From positions 1 through 11,450 of the forward strand of contig JAYWIG010000185.1 in the NCBI GenBank assembly GCA_043789035.1: a DNA stretch of 11,450 nucleotides, in the 5' to 3' direction. Shown piece by piece: positions 1 through 7,926 of this stretch. Position numbers and translations under genes: made by a program. The DNA comes from JAYWIG01 sp043789035 (GTDB lineage: Bacteria > Pseudomonadota > Gammaproteobacteria > Burkholderiales > Burkholderiaceae_E). The stretch's first letter is position 1. Every line of letters starts with the position of its first letter. The notes under the pieces were generated by a model. The model was not told the DNA's origin. It saw only the letters and a list, made by a program, of their open reading frames with translations, and did not search any database.

Positions 1-231
1 GCCCACCCCGGAAAACATCGTTTGCTTCATATTCACCGCAACGTACCTGGCGTGCTGGCGGAAATCAATAATATATTTGCAGCATCTCGCATCAACATCA
101 CCTCGCAGTTTCTGCAAACTAATGAAGCTCTCGGTTACGTGGTGATTGACATTGATGCTGAACACTCGGATATTGCGTTAGTCAAACTTGCCGAAGTTTC
201 AGGCACCATCCGAAGTCGCGTTTTGTTCTAA
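1..231 (+). CDS. serA: D-3-phosphoglycerate dehydrogenase, C-terminal ACT domain (5' end outside the window)
   Basis: This is the last 76 codons of SerA, the NAD-dependent enzyme that makes 3-phosphohydroxypyruvate from 3-phosphoglycerate, the first step of serine biosynthesis. The frame is open from base 1 and ends at TAA 229-231. The visible part is the regulatory ACT domain. It carries the LLHIHRNVPGVLAEINNIF stretch, then QFLQTNEALGYVVIDID and the terminal GTIRSRVLF. These match from memory E. coli SerA (LMHIHENRPGVL, YLQTSAQMGYVVIDIE, GTIRARLLY at the C-terminus). In E. coli this domain binds serine for feedback inhibition. A TTG at 22 is an internal codon, not the start. The dehydrogenase domains lie upstream of the window. 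The gene is unrelated in function to the efflux operon that converges on it from the other strand. Confidence 0.95.
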   Translation, partial: AHPGKHRLLHIHRNVPGVLAEINNIFAASRINITSQFLQTNEALGYVVIDIDAEHSDIALVKLAEVSGTIRSRVLF

Positions 232-240
232 GAGAAATCC

Positions 241-281
241 AAGGCAAAAACGCACTTATTTCGCCTTCAGTGAATTTCACT
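241..281. terminator. Possible weak terminator hairpins between serA and the efflux operon
   Basis: Two inverted repeats lie in the 110-bp convergent gap. AAGGC at 241-245 pairs with GCCTT at 263-267, and AAA/TTT inside it extends the stem past one mismatch. AGTGA/TCACT at 269-281 has a 3-nt loop and reads the same on both strands. Neither is followed by a clear T-run, so factor-independent termination is only a guess. The position after two convergent units is the main argument. Confidence 0.25.
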
Positions 282-294
282 TTAACTCCGGCCT

Positions 295-324
295 AAACGC
301 TAGCCTGCACCACAAACGCTAGCC
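295..324. repeat. Short direct repeat, two copies of AAACGCTAGCC
   Basis: The 11-mer AAACGCTAGCC occurs at 295-305 and again at 314-324, a 19-bp period, just past the end of the cupredoxin gene. Each copy contains the palindrome GCTAGC, so the two could also form a weak 6-bp stem. No function is evident. Confidence 0.6.
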
Positions 325-341
325 GACTAAATGAGTGATCG

Positions 342-869
342 TTAACGTTTCAAACCGGTGCTAGCACCACTGCCTGCTCCAGCGACACTGATTTTGCCAA
401 CCATACCTGCTTGATAGTGGCCGGCAATCAGGCAAGCAAAGTAAAACTCACCGGACTTATTGAACGTCCAAATAACTTCACCTGTCTTTTTGGGCGCTAC
501 ATGAGCCATGTATGGCGAGTCGTGCTCCATAGTAGGAAATTTAATCATCAACGCGGCGTGCTCGTCATTTTCTTTTTTTGTACCGATCACAAACTCGTGC
601 ATCACGGAACCAGTATTTTTAACGATGAACTTAATGGTCTCGCCTTGCTTTACGTCAATTTTTTCCGGAGTAAAGCGCATCTTATCGCTCATCGTAAGTA
701 CGATGGTGCGCTGAACCATTTTTTCCTCACCAGCAACGCCCCAGTCCATTTGCTCCTTTTTGACGGAGCCAGATTTTTTAGCATGCTCCTCTTTGCCGTG
801 GGCGTGGGCGATGCCGTTAAAGGCTGCAAGCAAGGCGACTATGGAGATAATTGAGGTGGTGAATTTCAT
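342..869 (-). CDS. Exported cupredoxin-domain protein (type 1 copper site)
   Basis: This is a 175-residue periplasmic copper protein. Residues 1-23 form a signal peptide (hydrophobic core, AHA cleavage site). A basic and His-containing linker follows to about residue 50, then one cupredoxin beta-barrel from about 55 to 165. The blue-copper ligand set is complete: His91 (in VMHEF), then Cys146, His151 and Met156 in CLIAGHYQAGM, close to the C-terminus as in plastocyanin-like folds. The short tail after 165 is Gly/Ala/Ser-rich. It is the last gene of the efflux operon, 84 bp after the HGG-protein gene. A GGA about 9 nt before the ATG is a weak ribosome site. It resembles the small copper-induced periplasmic cupredoxins (CopI type) of proteobacteria, but that name is not assigned. 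The likely role is to bind or oxidise periplasmic Cu(I), or to carry electrons. The fold is well supported; the role is inferred. Confidence 0.88.
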   Translation of the reverse strand: MKFTTSIISIVALLAAFNGIAHAHGKEEHAKKSGSVKKEQMDWGVAGEEKMVQRTIVLTMSDKMRFTPEKIDVKQGETIKFIVKNTGSVMHEFVIGTKKENDEHAALMIKFPTMEHDSPYMAHVAPKKTGEVIWTFNKSGEFYFACLIAGHYQAGMVGKISVAGAGSGASTGLKR

Positions 870-953
870 TGATCGTATTCCAATTAAAAAAGTATGATGC
901 TTAGGGGATTGAACGCTTTAACTATAGCCACTGACTGTAATGGTTACTTCACT

Positions 954-1391
954 TCACTTGACTTCAAACCGAACTGTCATCGGTGCGCTTCCAGCGGTTG
1001 TAACAAGCGCAACTGCTTTCACCCCCTTTTTTGCAGGAAAGCTGCTGCTGGTGGATTTGGCGCCAAACGCACTTCCTGACAGTACTAGTAAAACTTCTGT
1101 TTTTGCGCCGGCATCGAGCAGTATGATTTTTGCCGTTGCGCCTTTTAAATCAACGCCCGCACCATGATCAGATACGTGCAATGTTAATTCAGTCGGCTTG
1201 ATGACCAACTCAAACTGGAGCTTACCGGCTTCAGCCACTATCCCGCCGTGTCTAGGGCTGGTATGCGAATCGTGTGCGAATGCGTTTGGTATGTAAGATA
1301 CGCAGGCCATCGCCATCGTAGAAAAAGATAATATTGCAAACCTGCGAACGGGTGTTAGATATAAATTAGCGGTGAATTTTGCGGCAAACAT
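954..1391 (-). CDS. Small exported protein with HGG motif, efflux-operon accessory
   Basis: This protein has 145 residues. The first 39 look like a signal peptide with a long basic n-region (RR at 16-17) and cleavage after AFA. The mature protein starts HDSHTSPRHGG, rich in histidine, followed by a small beta-rich domain (KLQFELVIKPTELTLHV, then a D-x-G turn and strands to the end). Genes of this kind are often seen beside CusA/CzcA-type pumps in betaproteobacteria and are usually called hypothetical. The His-rich start suggests metal binding in the periplasm. AAGGA ends 6 nt before the ATG, which supports this start. The gene lies 29 bp after the pump gene and so is probably cotranscribed. 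Cys30 in AMAC was considered as a lipobox, but the -3 and -2 residues fit poorly. The function is unknown. Confidence 0.75.
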   Translation of the reverse strand: MFAAKFTANLYLTPVRRFAILSFSTMAMACVSYIPNAFAHDSHTSPRHGGIVAEAGKLQFELVIKPTELTLHVSDHGAGVDLKGATAKIILLDAGAKTEVLLVLSGSAFGAKSTSSSFPAKKGVKAVALVTTAGSAPMTVRFEVK

Positions 1392-1420
1392 AGTTTTTCC
1401 TTTTGTTTCTATTTAATCAG

Positions 1421-4400
1421 TTAGATTGTTTCAGTTGAAGTATTGGACACAAGGTTTTCAATACCCTTCTTCCCAAAAAGCGAAATTAGCGCCGGCGTAA
1501 TAAACGAATCTAGTAGCGTTGAGCTAATCAGTCCGCTAAAAATTACAACCGCAACCGGAAACAAAATTTCAGTGCCAGGCTCACCAGCTTCGAGTAACAA
1601 CGGCCCTAATGCACCCGCTGCTACCAATGCGGTCATCAACACTGGCGCTAAGCGCTCCATCGAGCCACGCACAATCATCTTACTGTCGAATTTTTCCCCT
1701 TCAAACTTACACAGGTTGGCGTAGTGGCTAACCTTCAGAATGCCATTGCGAGTTGCAATTCCTGAGAGGGTAATGAACCCAATGATGGCAGCTATAGATA
1801 AAGGTTGCCCTGATATCCATAGTCCGATAACAGCACCTACTAACGCCAATGGAATATTAGCCATGATGATTAACACGATGCTTGTCGATTGATAGCGACT
1901 GTACAAAATGGTTGCAATGAGCGCAGCTGAGAGCAAAGACAGCAAGGAAATAAGTCGACTGGCCTCTCTTTGCGCCTGAAACTGCCCACCCAGCGTAATG
2001 AAGTACGCCTCTGGCAATTTAAAATCTGCAACGATTTTTTCGATGTCGGCAACCACCTCGCTTAGCGCTCTGCCCTGCGCGTTAGCAGATAGAACGATGC
2101 GCCGTCGACTATCGTCCCGACTAATTTGATTGGGCCCATCAGAATCATCAATCGTTGCTAGCTGCGACAAGGGAACTCGGCCAAGAGGCGTATCGATCAA
2201 CATACCGGCTAAGCCTTGAATTGATCGAGCGCTTTCAGGGACGCGCATTACCAGATTGAATCGGCGACTTCCTTCTATCACCTTCGTAACTACAGATCCA
2301 TCGATTGCCATTTGAAGTTCATCTAAAAGTTCCGATGGAGATAGGCCGTATCGCTGGGCTTTGGCGTAATCAACTCGCACTTTTATTTGAGGCGTTAGAA
2401 CCTGCTTTTCTACTTCTAAATCAGCCAATCCCTGCACCTTGGACAGCGCATTTCTTAATCGATCTGCTTCCCCGCGCAATGTGTCTAAATCGTCACCCAC
2501 CACCCGGATCGCAATTTGAGCGCGCACGCCTGAAAGCATGTGATCTATCCGGTGGCTAATGGGCTGCCCAAGATTGATCGCTGCGGGTAAAATTTCAAGC
2601 CGTTTTCTTATGTCGGCATAGACTTGTTCAACAGTGCGATCACTGCGCTTTAAGCCAACATCAAACTCGTTCACATGAACGCCTTCTGCATGTTCGTCAA
2701 GCTCTGCGCGACCAGATCGACGGCCAACATAAGTTACTTCGGGAACGCCCTGCACCAAACGTTCCGCTTGCTTCGCAACACGGACTGATTCGGCGAGTGT
2801 TGTGCCCGGATTGAGTCGCATGCCTATGACGACAGAACCCTCATTGAATGGCGGCAAAAAGCTAGTCGCAAAAAAGGGCACACTTGCGGCAGCGGCAATC
2901 ACAGACCCCAAAGCCACTACAACCCAGCGTCGAGGTGAAGCTAGCACGCTGCTTAATGCTTTTTCATATAAACGCTTCAACCAAGCCAGTAAAGGTGGGT
3001 CTGAATGATCGAGCGTCTTCAGTGCCGGTAAAAGCATAAATGCCAATACCGGGGTGACAGTGACTGCAACGATCAAGCTGGCAAATATTGCAGTGATGTA
3101 AGCAATACCCAAAGGTACGAACAAGCGCCCTTCAATCCCTGGCAACATAAATAAAGGGATGAACACTAAGCAAATAATGAACGTTGCAATCACAACTGCA
3201 CTACGCACTTCAACACTGGCGGCAAAAACCACCTCTAAAGCAGTTTTAGGTTGCTCAAGTGCATGATTAGTTTTCAAGCGACGCAAAATGTTTTCTACAT
3301 CGACGACGGCGTCATCTACAAGCTCGCCAATCGCTATTGCTAAACCGCCTAGTGTCATTGTGTTAATCGTCATCCCTAAATAACGAAAAACCAAAATAGC
3401 GACGATTAAGGATAATGGAATCGCAACAAGGCTAATGGCAGTGGTGCGAACGTTGGCAAGGAACAAGTACAAAATGACCATTACCACGACCGATGCCGTA
3501 ACTAACTTGCCTGCAAGGGTATCGATTGAACTTTCGATAAAGCTAGCCTGCCTCATAGTGACGATTGGTGCCTGTATGCCAACAGGTAGTGATCGAGCGA
3601 TCTCACTCAATGAAGACTCAACTGCGGACGTTACTTTTAAAGTGTCGGCGCTCGGTTGTTTTTGAACACTTAAGATAATCGCGTCATTGCCACCGAGGCC
3701 GGCATCACCGCGCTTAAGCGCCGCCCCGAAACTTACGCTCGCTACTTGGCCAAGTCGAATTGGTTGACTATTTCGCACGCCCACTGTCAACGTCTCCAAA
3801 TCCTCTAAACGGTTGGTTTGGCCAATATTGCGTATTAGATACTCCCGCCCGTTTGCTTCGAGAAATCCGCCCGAGGTATTTCTAGCAAACCCGCGGAGCG
3901 TCTCCCGCATTTCTTGGAGCGTTATCCCTAACTCTGCCATTCGTACTGTATTTGGTTGCACTAGGTATTGCCGTACTTCACCGCCTATGGGAATAACTTG
4001 AGAAACGCCCTTAATTGCAAGCAATCTTGGACGAAGTACAAAGTCAGCATATTCCCTAGACGCCATCGGAGAAGCGCCGTCTTTTACAACCGGTATGGCG
4101 ATCAACAAGATCTCACCCATGATCGAGCTTACCGGCCCCATCGTCGGGCTAACCGAAGGTGGAAGTTGATCGCTGATCGTTTGTAATCGTTCGGAAACAA
4201 TTTGCCGAGCGCGGTAAATATCAACACTCCAATCGAAGGTGAGGAACACGAACGATAATCCGGCAGATGAAATCGACCGAACGACACTAATGCCTGGTAA
4301 CCCGCTCATGGCCGTCTCGACCGGAAACGTCACTCCCTGCTCGACCTCCTCTGGTGCCATGCCCCCTGCTTCTGTGATCACCGTCACCGTTGGCCTGTTC

Positions 4401-4525
4401 AAATCGGGAAACACATCGATCGAAGTGCTCTTTAATACCCAGCCACCATAAAGCATCAACACCACCGCAGCGATGATCACGAACAGTCGATTCGTCAGGC
4501 TTGCGCGTAAGATGAAATTAAACAT
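1421..4525 (-). CDS. HME-family RND heavy-metal efflux pump, CusA/CzcA type
   Basis: This is the inner-membrane pump of 1034 residues, full length for the family (CusA 1047, CzcA about 1060). It exports metal by proton antiport and docks with the adaptor and channel encoded just upstream. Family marks include the start FNFILRASLTNRLFV, the IDVFPDLNRPTV and EAGGMAPEEVEQGVTFPVE stretches, and the TM4 motif AIGELVDDAVVDVEN with acidic residues D404, D405, D409 and E411. D404 aligns by hand with the essential D405 of CusA. Two blocks of transmembrane segments flank the porter loops. Of the three-Met copper site of CusA (M573, M623, M672), M569 is probably retained, V618 replaces the second, and the third is H662/M663. 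Relay Met403 and Met410 become L402 and D409. The substrate is therefore unresolved: copper by context, perhaps a divalent metal by residues. The ATG lies 2 bp after the adaptor stop. Confidence 0.95.
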   Translation of the reverse strand: MFNFILRASLTNRLFVIIAAVVLMLYGGWVLKSTSIDVFPDLNRPTVTVITEAGGMAPEEVEQGVTFPVETAMSGLPGISVVRSISSAGLSFVFLTFDWSVDIYRARQIVSERLQTISDQLPPSVSPTMGPVSSIMGEILLIAIPVVKDGASPMASREYADFVLRPRLLAIKGVSQVIPIGGEVRQYLVQPNTVRMAELGITLQEMRETLRGFARNTSGGFLEANGREYLIRNIGQTNRLEDLETLTVGVRNSQPIRLGQVASVSFGAALKRGDAGLGGNDAIILSVQKQPSADTLKVTSAVESSLSEIARSLPVGIQAPIVTMRQASFIESSIDTLAGKLVTASVVVMVILYLFLANVRTTAISLVAIPLSLIVAILVFRYLGMTINTMTLGGLAIAIGELVDDAVVDVENILRRLKTNHALEQPKTALEVVFAASVEVRSAVVIATFIICLVFIPLFMLPGIEGRLFVPLGIAYITAIFASLIVAVTVTPVLAFMLLPALKTLDHSDPPLLAWLKRLYEKALSSVLASPRRWVVVALGSVIAAAASVPFFATSFLPPFNEGSVVIGMRLNPGTTLAESVRVAKQAERLVQGVPEVTYVGRRSGRAELDEHAEGVHVNEFDVGLKRSDRTVEQVYADIRKRLEILPAAINLGQPISHRIDHMLSGVRAQIAIRVVGDDLDTLRGEADRLRNALSKVQGLADLEVEKQVLTPQIKVRVDYAKAQRYGLSPSELLDELQMAIDGSVVTKVIEGSRRFNLVMRVPESARSIQGLAGMLIDTPLGRVPLSQLATIDDSDGPNQISRDDSRRRIVLSANAQGRALSEVVADIEKIVADFKLPEAYFITLGGQFQAQREASRLISLLSLLSAALIATILYSRYQSTSIVLIIMANIPLALVGAVIGLWISGQPLSIAAIIGFITLSGIATRNGILKVSHYANLCKFEGEKFDSKMIVRGSMERLAPVLMTALVAAGALGPLLLEAGEPGTEILFPVAVVIFSGLISSTLLDSFITPALISLFGKKGIENLVSNTSTETI

Positions 4526-4527
4526 CG

Positions 4528-6249
4528 CTATCTAACCTGATTCAAAAGTGAGGCACTTCGAACCACGACTCTATCGCCGTCGCTCAGCCCGCTCATAACG
4601 GCAACAGTTTCGCCGTCCACCGCTTGCCAACGAATTGTTCTAGGAACAAATACCTCGGCGCCTGAATGAACCCAAACAATATCCTGATTGCTTGGGTTTT
4701 TAACGATACTGGAAGCATTAAGAAGTACCGCCTTTATTGCCTGGGTCGACTTCGCCTTTACCGTGACAGGCTGCCCAACAGAAAGCAAGCCAGAATCTTT
4801 ACTTGCCACAACACGAAACTGGAGCGGCACTGCCTGCTCTTTCAACAGCTTACCCCGCCCAATGTACGACAAAGTGATTGATTTGGCGCCAACGGAGGTA
4901 AACGCGGTGGTTTCAAGGTTCTCGAAAAGGCCCGTATCATAGGCCAGCGCTTCAATATACAACTGAGTCGGATCGATGACTTCGAAAAGTGTTTCATTAG
5001 CGCTAACCACTTGCCCAGTCACGATGGCGACATTGGCAATGACGCCCGAAATAGGCGCAACCAAGGTTTCGACCGCGATTAAACTGCCTTGCGTCACAAC
5101 TGCTCGTTGAGATAGTAACGACACCTCTGCGCGCGCTGCCTCGATGTCGCGTTGCGGCACAGAACCTTCGAGCTGTTCCAAACGTTCTAGCTTTCGTTTT
5201 GCTAGCTCAAGGTTAGTTTTAGTTTCGGCCAACATATTGCTTCGATCTGCTTTTTCAAAGGGAGCGGTGGTTGGTCGAATAATCGCCAGCACTTCGCCTT
5301 TACGCACTTTTTGGCCTAGTCGAGGTAAGCCTGCGACGGTAGCGTCGACTCGGCCGCCATTGGCAGTTTGAACTTTCCCTCCAGCCGACGGATCAGCGAG
5401 TACCCGTCCCGAGAGCTCGATGGTTTTTGCGACTTCCTTGATTTGCGCAGATGTCGTTCGAATTTCAAGTTCTCGTTGGCTAGGTTTTGGGAAAAACACA
5501 CTGCCGTCACTTTGGCGCTTAGGTGCGTTACTCGCGATTGCAGCAATAGTTTTACCATGATCGCCCCCAGCAACGGCCATCGTTGGAAATATCGATAACG
5601 CAGTGAACCCTAAGAGACCAAGCGAAACAACAACGGTGGGCAAGGCGCCTGTAATGCGGTTTCGTTTTTTCCGCGAAAGCCGACTAAAAATTAGAAAAAA
5701 TATCAAGACTGCGAATGCAATTGCAATAACGGCGAGCAACTTCGGGGATAGTGCTTTAGGCAAGTGCGAAAAAGCCCCGTGATCGTTTGCTAACTGCACG
5801 TCGCTATCAGTACCCGCTCTAGGAAGCTTGAGGGTACCTACTAAAAGATCTGAATCATTTCCGACCACTACTGTAAACGTAACAGCCCACTCTGAACCCG
5901 GTTTGATCTGATGATCTTTCCACTCGAATGACCCATCGGAACTTGCAGCAGCAAACCCCTTGACTGTGGCTGATTTGCCATCTTGAAGCCCAGTTGCTTC
6001 AACCTCTATTTTTGCATCCGTTACTGGCTCATTGGTGGCATAGCGATCGAGGTAAATCATGAATCGCTTATTGTCTAGAACTCCGACAATCTCGAACAGC
6101 TCGGAGTGTGCGTCTAACCTCGGACTTGCAGTGACGTTCGTCAGGGCGGGTGCATCATGATCATGGTCCGCGTGGGCCAATACAGGTTGAGCGTAATTGA
6201 GAAACAACAATACGACACTACACTGCATCAAACTAAAAATTTTATTCAT
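4528..6249 (-). CDS. RND periplasmic adaptor (CusB/CzcB family) with extra N-terminal domain and membrane hairpin
   Basis: This 573-residue membrane fusion protein should link the pump to the outer-membrane channel. It is longer than usual (CusB 407, CzcB about 520). Residues 1-25 are a signal peptide. A His-rich segment follows (H26, H29, H31), then a beta-rich domain at about 45-143. Two hydrophobic helices lie at about 170-189 and 203-225, separated by the basic RLSRKKRNR loop, which fits a periplasm-in-periplasm topology. The adaptor core then starts near 246. It has a first lipoyl half at about 298-326 (GGRVDATVAGL), an alpha-hairpin at about 330-386, a second lipoyl half at about 394-425 (APISGVIANVAIVTGQVV), then beta-barrel and membrane-proximal domains. 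The copper-binding methionines known in the CusB N-terminus are not apparent. The start codon overlaps the channel stop (ATGA), and the pump follows after 2 bp. The role is firm; the extension's function is not known. Confidence 0.93.
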   Translation of the reverse strand: MNKIFSLMQCSVVLLFLNYAQPVLAHADHDHDAPALTNVTASPRLDAHSELFEIVGVLDNKRFMIYLDRYATNEPVTDAKIEVEATGLQDGKSATVKGFAAASSDGSFEWKDHQIKPGSEWAVTFTVVVGNDSDLLVGTLKLPRAGTDSDVQLANDHGAFSHLPKALSPKLLAVIAIAFAVLIFFLIFSRLSRKKRNRITGALPTVVVSLGLLGFTALSIFPTMAVAGGDHGKTIAAIASNAPKRQSDGSVFFPKPSQRELEIRTTSAQIKEVAKTIELSGRVLADPSAGGKVQTANGGRVDATVAGLPRLGQKVRKGEVLAIIRPTTAPFEKADRSNMLAETKTNLELAKRKLERLEQLEGSVPQRDIEAARAEVSLLSQRAVVTQGSLIAVETLVAPISGVIANVAIVTGQVVSANETLFEVIDPTQLYIEALAYDTGLFENLETTAFTSVGAKSITLSYIGRGKLLKEQAVPLQFRVVASKDSGLLSVGQPVTVKAKSTQAIKAVLLNASSIVKNPSNQDIVWVHSGAEVFVPRTIRWQAVDGETVAVMSGLSDGDRVVVRSASLLNQVR

Positions 6250-7475
6250 GGTAATAAACCTACTGCATGATTTAAGCGGGAAACTGATTTGGCGATTTCG
6301 ATCTTTGCTCGCAACAAAGCGTGCTCAGCATCCAGAAACTCATTTTGTGCTCGTAATCGCGAAGGCAAATCGGCCTCTCCTAGCGAGAACGACTTTTTAA
6401 TTAACTGGAAGTTATCGGCTGACAATGCTCTTCTTTGCGCCGCAAGAAGAACGACCTGCTCCGCAGTGATCAAATCAACCTGAGCAGCCGCGATTGCAGC
6501 GGAGTACTTCAATTGCTCAAGGCCTAGCGTTGCGCGTGCTTCTTCTGCCTCTGCCCTCGCGGCGGATAACCTGGAGGCATTTTTGTTGTCTGATGCAAAT
6601 GGCACCCGTAACCTTAGTGTGACGATACTCTCTAAGCTAGAACCAAGAGCACCTCGTTCCCGAAATATCCCAACGCCAAGCTCTGGCGTGTCCCGGTTCG
6701 TAATCTGAACAAGTGCTAAGTTGCTCTCCGCGAGTTCAACTGCCGCCTTAGCCAGCCCCAGCATCGGATGACTGCTTAACGCAGCCTTGATAACCGCCTC
6801 ACTCGGTACCCCTCGGCTGTCGCTAAGCGAGGCAGCAACCTCAGCACCGACTATTCGTTCTAGCTCTTTCTTAAAGTTGGAAGCGATATTTTTCGATTGA
6901 AGAACGACCACCTTCGCGACTTGCAATTGCCCAAGGACGAGTTGCGCATCGAAACGTGATAAAAATCCAGCGCGCAATCGCCTGTCAGTGTCGGTGCTAA
7001 GTAACTGCAGCTCGTTAGCTCTGTTTTGAGCTAAAGTCGCATCTACCTCAGCGAGGTGCCATGCCCAATAAGCGTCTAGAGTTAGCCCGGAAGTTTGTAA
7101 ATGCGAAGCGAGCAATAACGCCTCGAACTGCGCTGCTTCGGTTGCAACAGTTGCTTTGGTGGCCCCCCGCTCCTTCGGTAACCAAAGTGGTAACGAAAAT
7201 TCGCCTGCGTACTTTACTAGACCTGCCCGCGAAGTGAGCCGATCAGACCAATTTTCAAGACTGAGGGCTGGAGCACCTTTTAACATAGAGGTCGTCGCAG
7301 ACGTCCTTGCCGCAAAATCGGCCCTTCGCGCGAGCGCAGCTTTCACCGTTGGTTGTTGACTCCAAGCCGCATGAACCGCCTCTTTAAGACTGTCAATTGC
7401 TATCGCCTGGTTAGCATTCACCGCCAAAGGCATTAATATCAAAAGCGCCAAAGCACTTACAAAATGCAATCGCAT
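6246..7475 (-). CDS. TolC-family outer-membrane efflux channel (CusC/CzcC type)
   Basis: This is the outer-membrane component of the pump, 409 residues from the ATG at 7475. The first ~22 residues form a signal peptide (FVSALALLILMPLAVNA) without a lipobox Cys, so unlike CusC it is not predicted to be a lipoprotein. The mature part begins DSLKEAVHAAWSQQPTVKAA, the usual TolC-family opening. It continues as two repeats of long Ala/Leu/Glu-rich helices with short strand segments (LENWSDR, LRLRVPF) expected in the barrel, and ends NHAVGLLP. A GTG at 7478 immediately precedes the ATG. I prefer the ATG because AGGG at 7482-7485 is 6 nt from it but only 3 from the GTG. The stop overlaps the adaptor start by ATGA, so the two are probably translationally coupled. 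Confidence 0.93.
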   Translation of the reverse strand: MRLHFVSALALLILMPLAVNANQAIAIDSLKEAVHAAWSQQPTVKAALARRADFAARTSATTSMLKGAPALSLENWSDRLTSRAGLVKYAGEFSLPLWLPKERGATKATVATEAAQFEALLLASHLQTSGLTLDAYWAWHLAEVDATLAQNRANELQLLSTDTDRRLRAGFLSRFDAQLVLGQLQVAKVVVLQSKNIASNFKKELERIVGAEVAASLSDSRGVPSEAVIKAALSSHPMLGLAKAAVELAESNLALVQITNRDTPELGVGIFRERGALGSSLESIVTLRLRVPFASDNKNASRLSAARAEAEEARATLGLEQLKYSAAIAAAQVDLITAEQVVLLAAQRRALSADNFQLIKKSFSLGEADLPSRLRAQNEFLDAEHALLRAKIEIAKSVSRLNHAVGLLP

Positions 7476-7479
7476 CACG

Positions 7480-7485
7480 TTCCCT
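7480..7485 (-). promoter_or_regulatory. Ribosome binding site that favours the ATG start of the channel gene
   Basis: The minus strand reads AGGGAACGTGATG. The AGGG core is 6 nt from the ATG at 7475 and 3 nt from the GTG at 7478, so the ATG is the better start by spacing. Confidence 0.55.
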
Positions 7486-7563
7486 AAACTGGACTAAAAA
7501 ACACTCTTGCATATCCTCCCACTAGAGGGCAGATGTCTTTGCAGAGACTACAAAGCGGTTGTT

Positions 7564-7926
7564 TTAGACGGGCCAGTTGGGCCGATAGAGAACGTCAAGT
7601 AGGTGGTCTTGCGGAAAAGTATCGCTGTGCGAAAAAAGATAGCTTTTCGGCGTTAACTTAATCTGCACGTTAGCTCCTAAGAGGGCACAGCAGTTCAAAT
7701 GACACGAATCGCAGTCCGAGCAACAATCGTCGACCTCAAGACTATCGCTGCTGCTACCCTTTTGCGATGTTTGATCGCTTGTATGGCCATGAACCGTCTG
7801 GCTTTCATAGGAATTGCCACCAGGCTGCAACTGCGTAGCGAAAGCCTCTAAAGCAGGTGCAAATACCGAAAGCAATAGAGCAGCGATAAGAAGTAATTTG
7901 CCACAGGCAGCGCGTAAAACAATCAT
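7564..7926 (-). CDS. Small exported Cys-rich protein, CzcI-like, first gene of the efflux operon
   Basis: This protein has 120 residues. Residues 1-30 look like a signal peptide (LLLIAALLLSVFAPALEAFA). A Ser/Gln/His linker leads to a tight metal-ligand cluster, DDCCSDCDSCHLNCC, with Cys68, 69, 72, 75, 79, 80 and His76. The C-terminus is LYRPNWPV. The position (directly before the channel gene), the size, the exported His/Cys-bearing centre and the RP-x-W ending recall CzcI of Cupriavidus metallidurans, a small periplasmic protein encoded ahead of czcC and implicated in control of that system. Similarity to CzcI is by architecture and recall, not by alignment. The Cys cluster could bind a soft metal such as Cu(I), Zn or Cd. 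The gap to the channel gene is 88 bp, longer than elsewhere in the operon, so an internal promoter is possible. No strong ribosome site precedes the ATG. Confidence 0.75.
   Translation of the reverse strand: MIVLRAACGKLLLIAALLLSVFAPALEAFATQLQPGGNSYESQTVHGHTSDQTSQKGSSSDSLEVDDCCSDCDSCHLNCCALLGANVQIKLTPKSYLFSHSDTFPQDHLLDVLYRPNWPV

Noticed and set aside
357..368. Perfect palindrome GGTGCTAGCACC
   Set aside because: It is inside the Gly/Ala/Ser-rich tail of the cupredoxin gene and has no promoter context; it is probably chance coding sequence.
411..854. A 147-codon plus-strand frame opposite the cupredoxin gene
   Set aside because: The minus-strand protein has a signal peptide and full copper ligands. 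The plus-strand translation has no recognisable family features and is a shadow frame.
954..1391. Lipoprotein signal (AMAC) in the HGG protein
   Set aside because: Residues at -3 and -2 (Ala, Met) fit a lipobox poorly, and a good signal peptidase I site (AFA) follows nine residues later.
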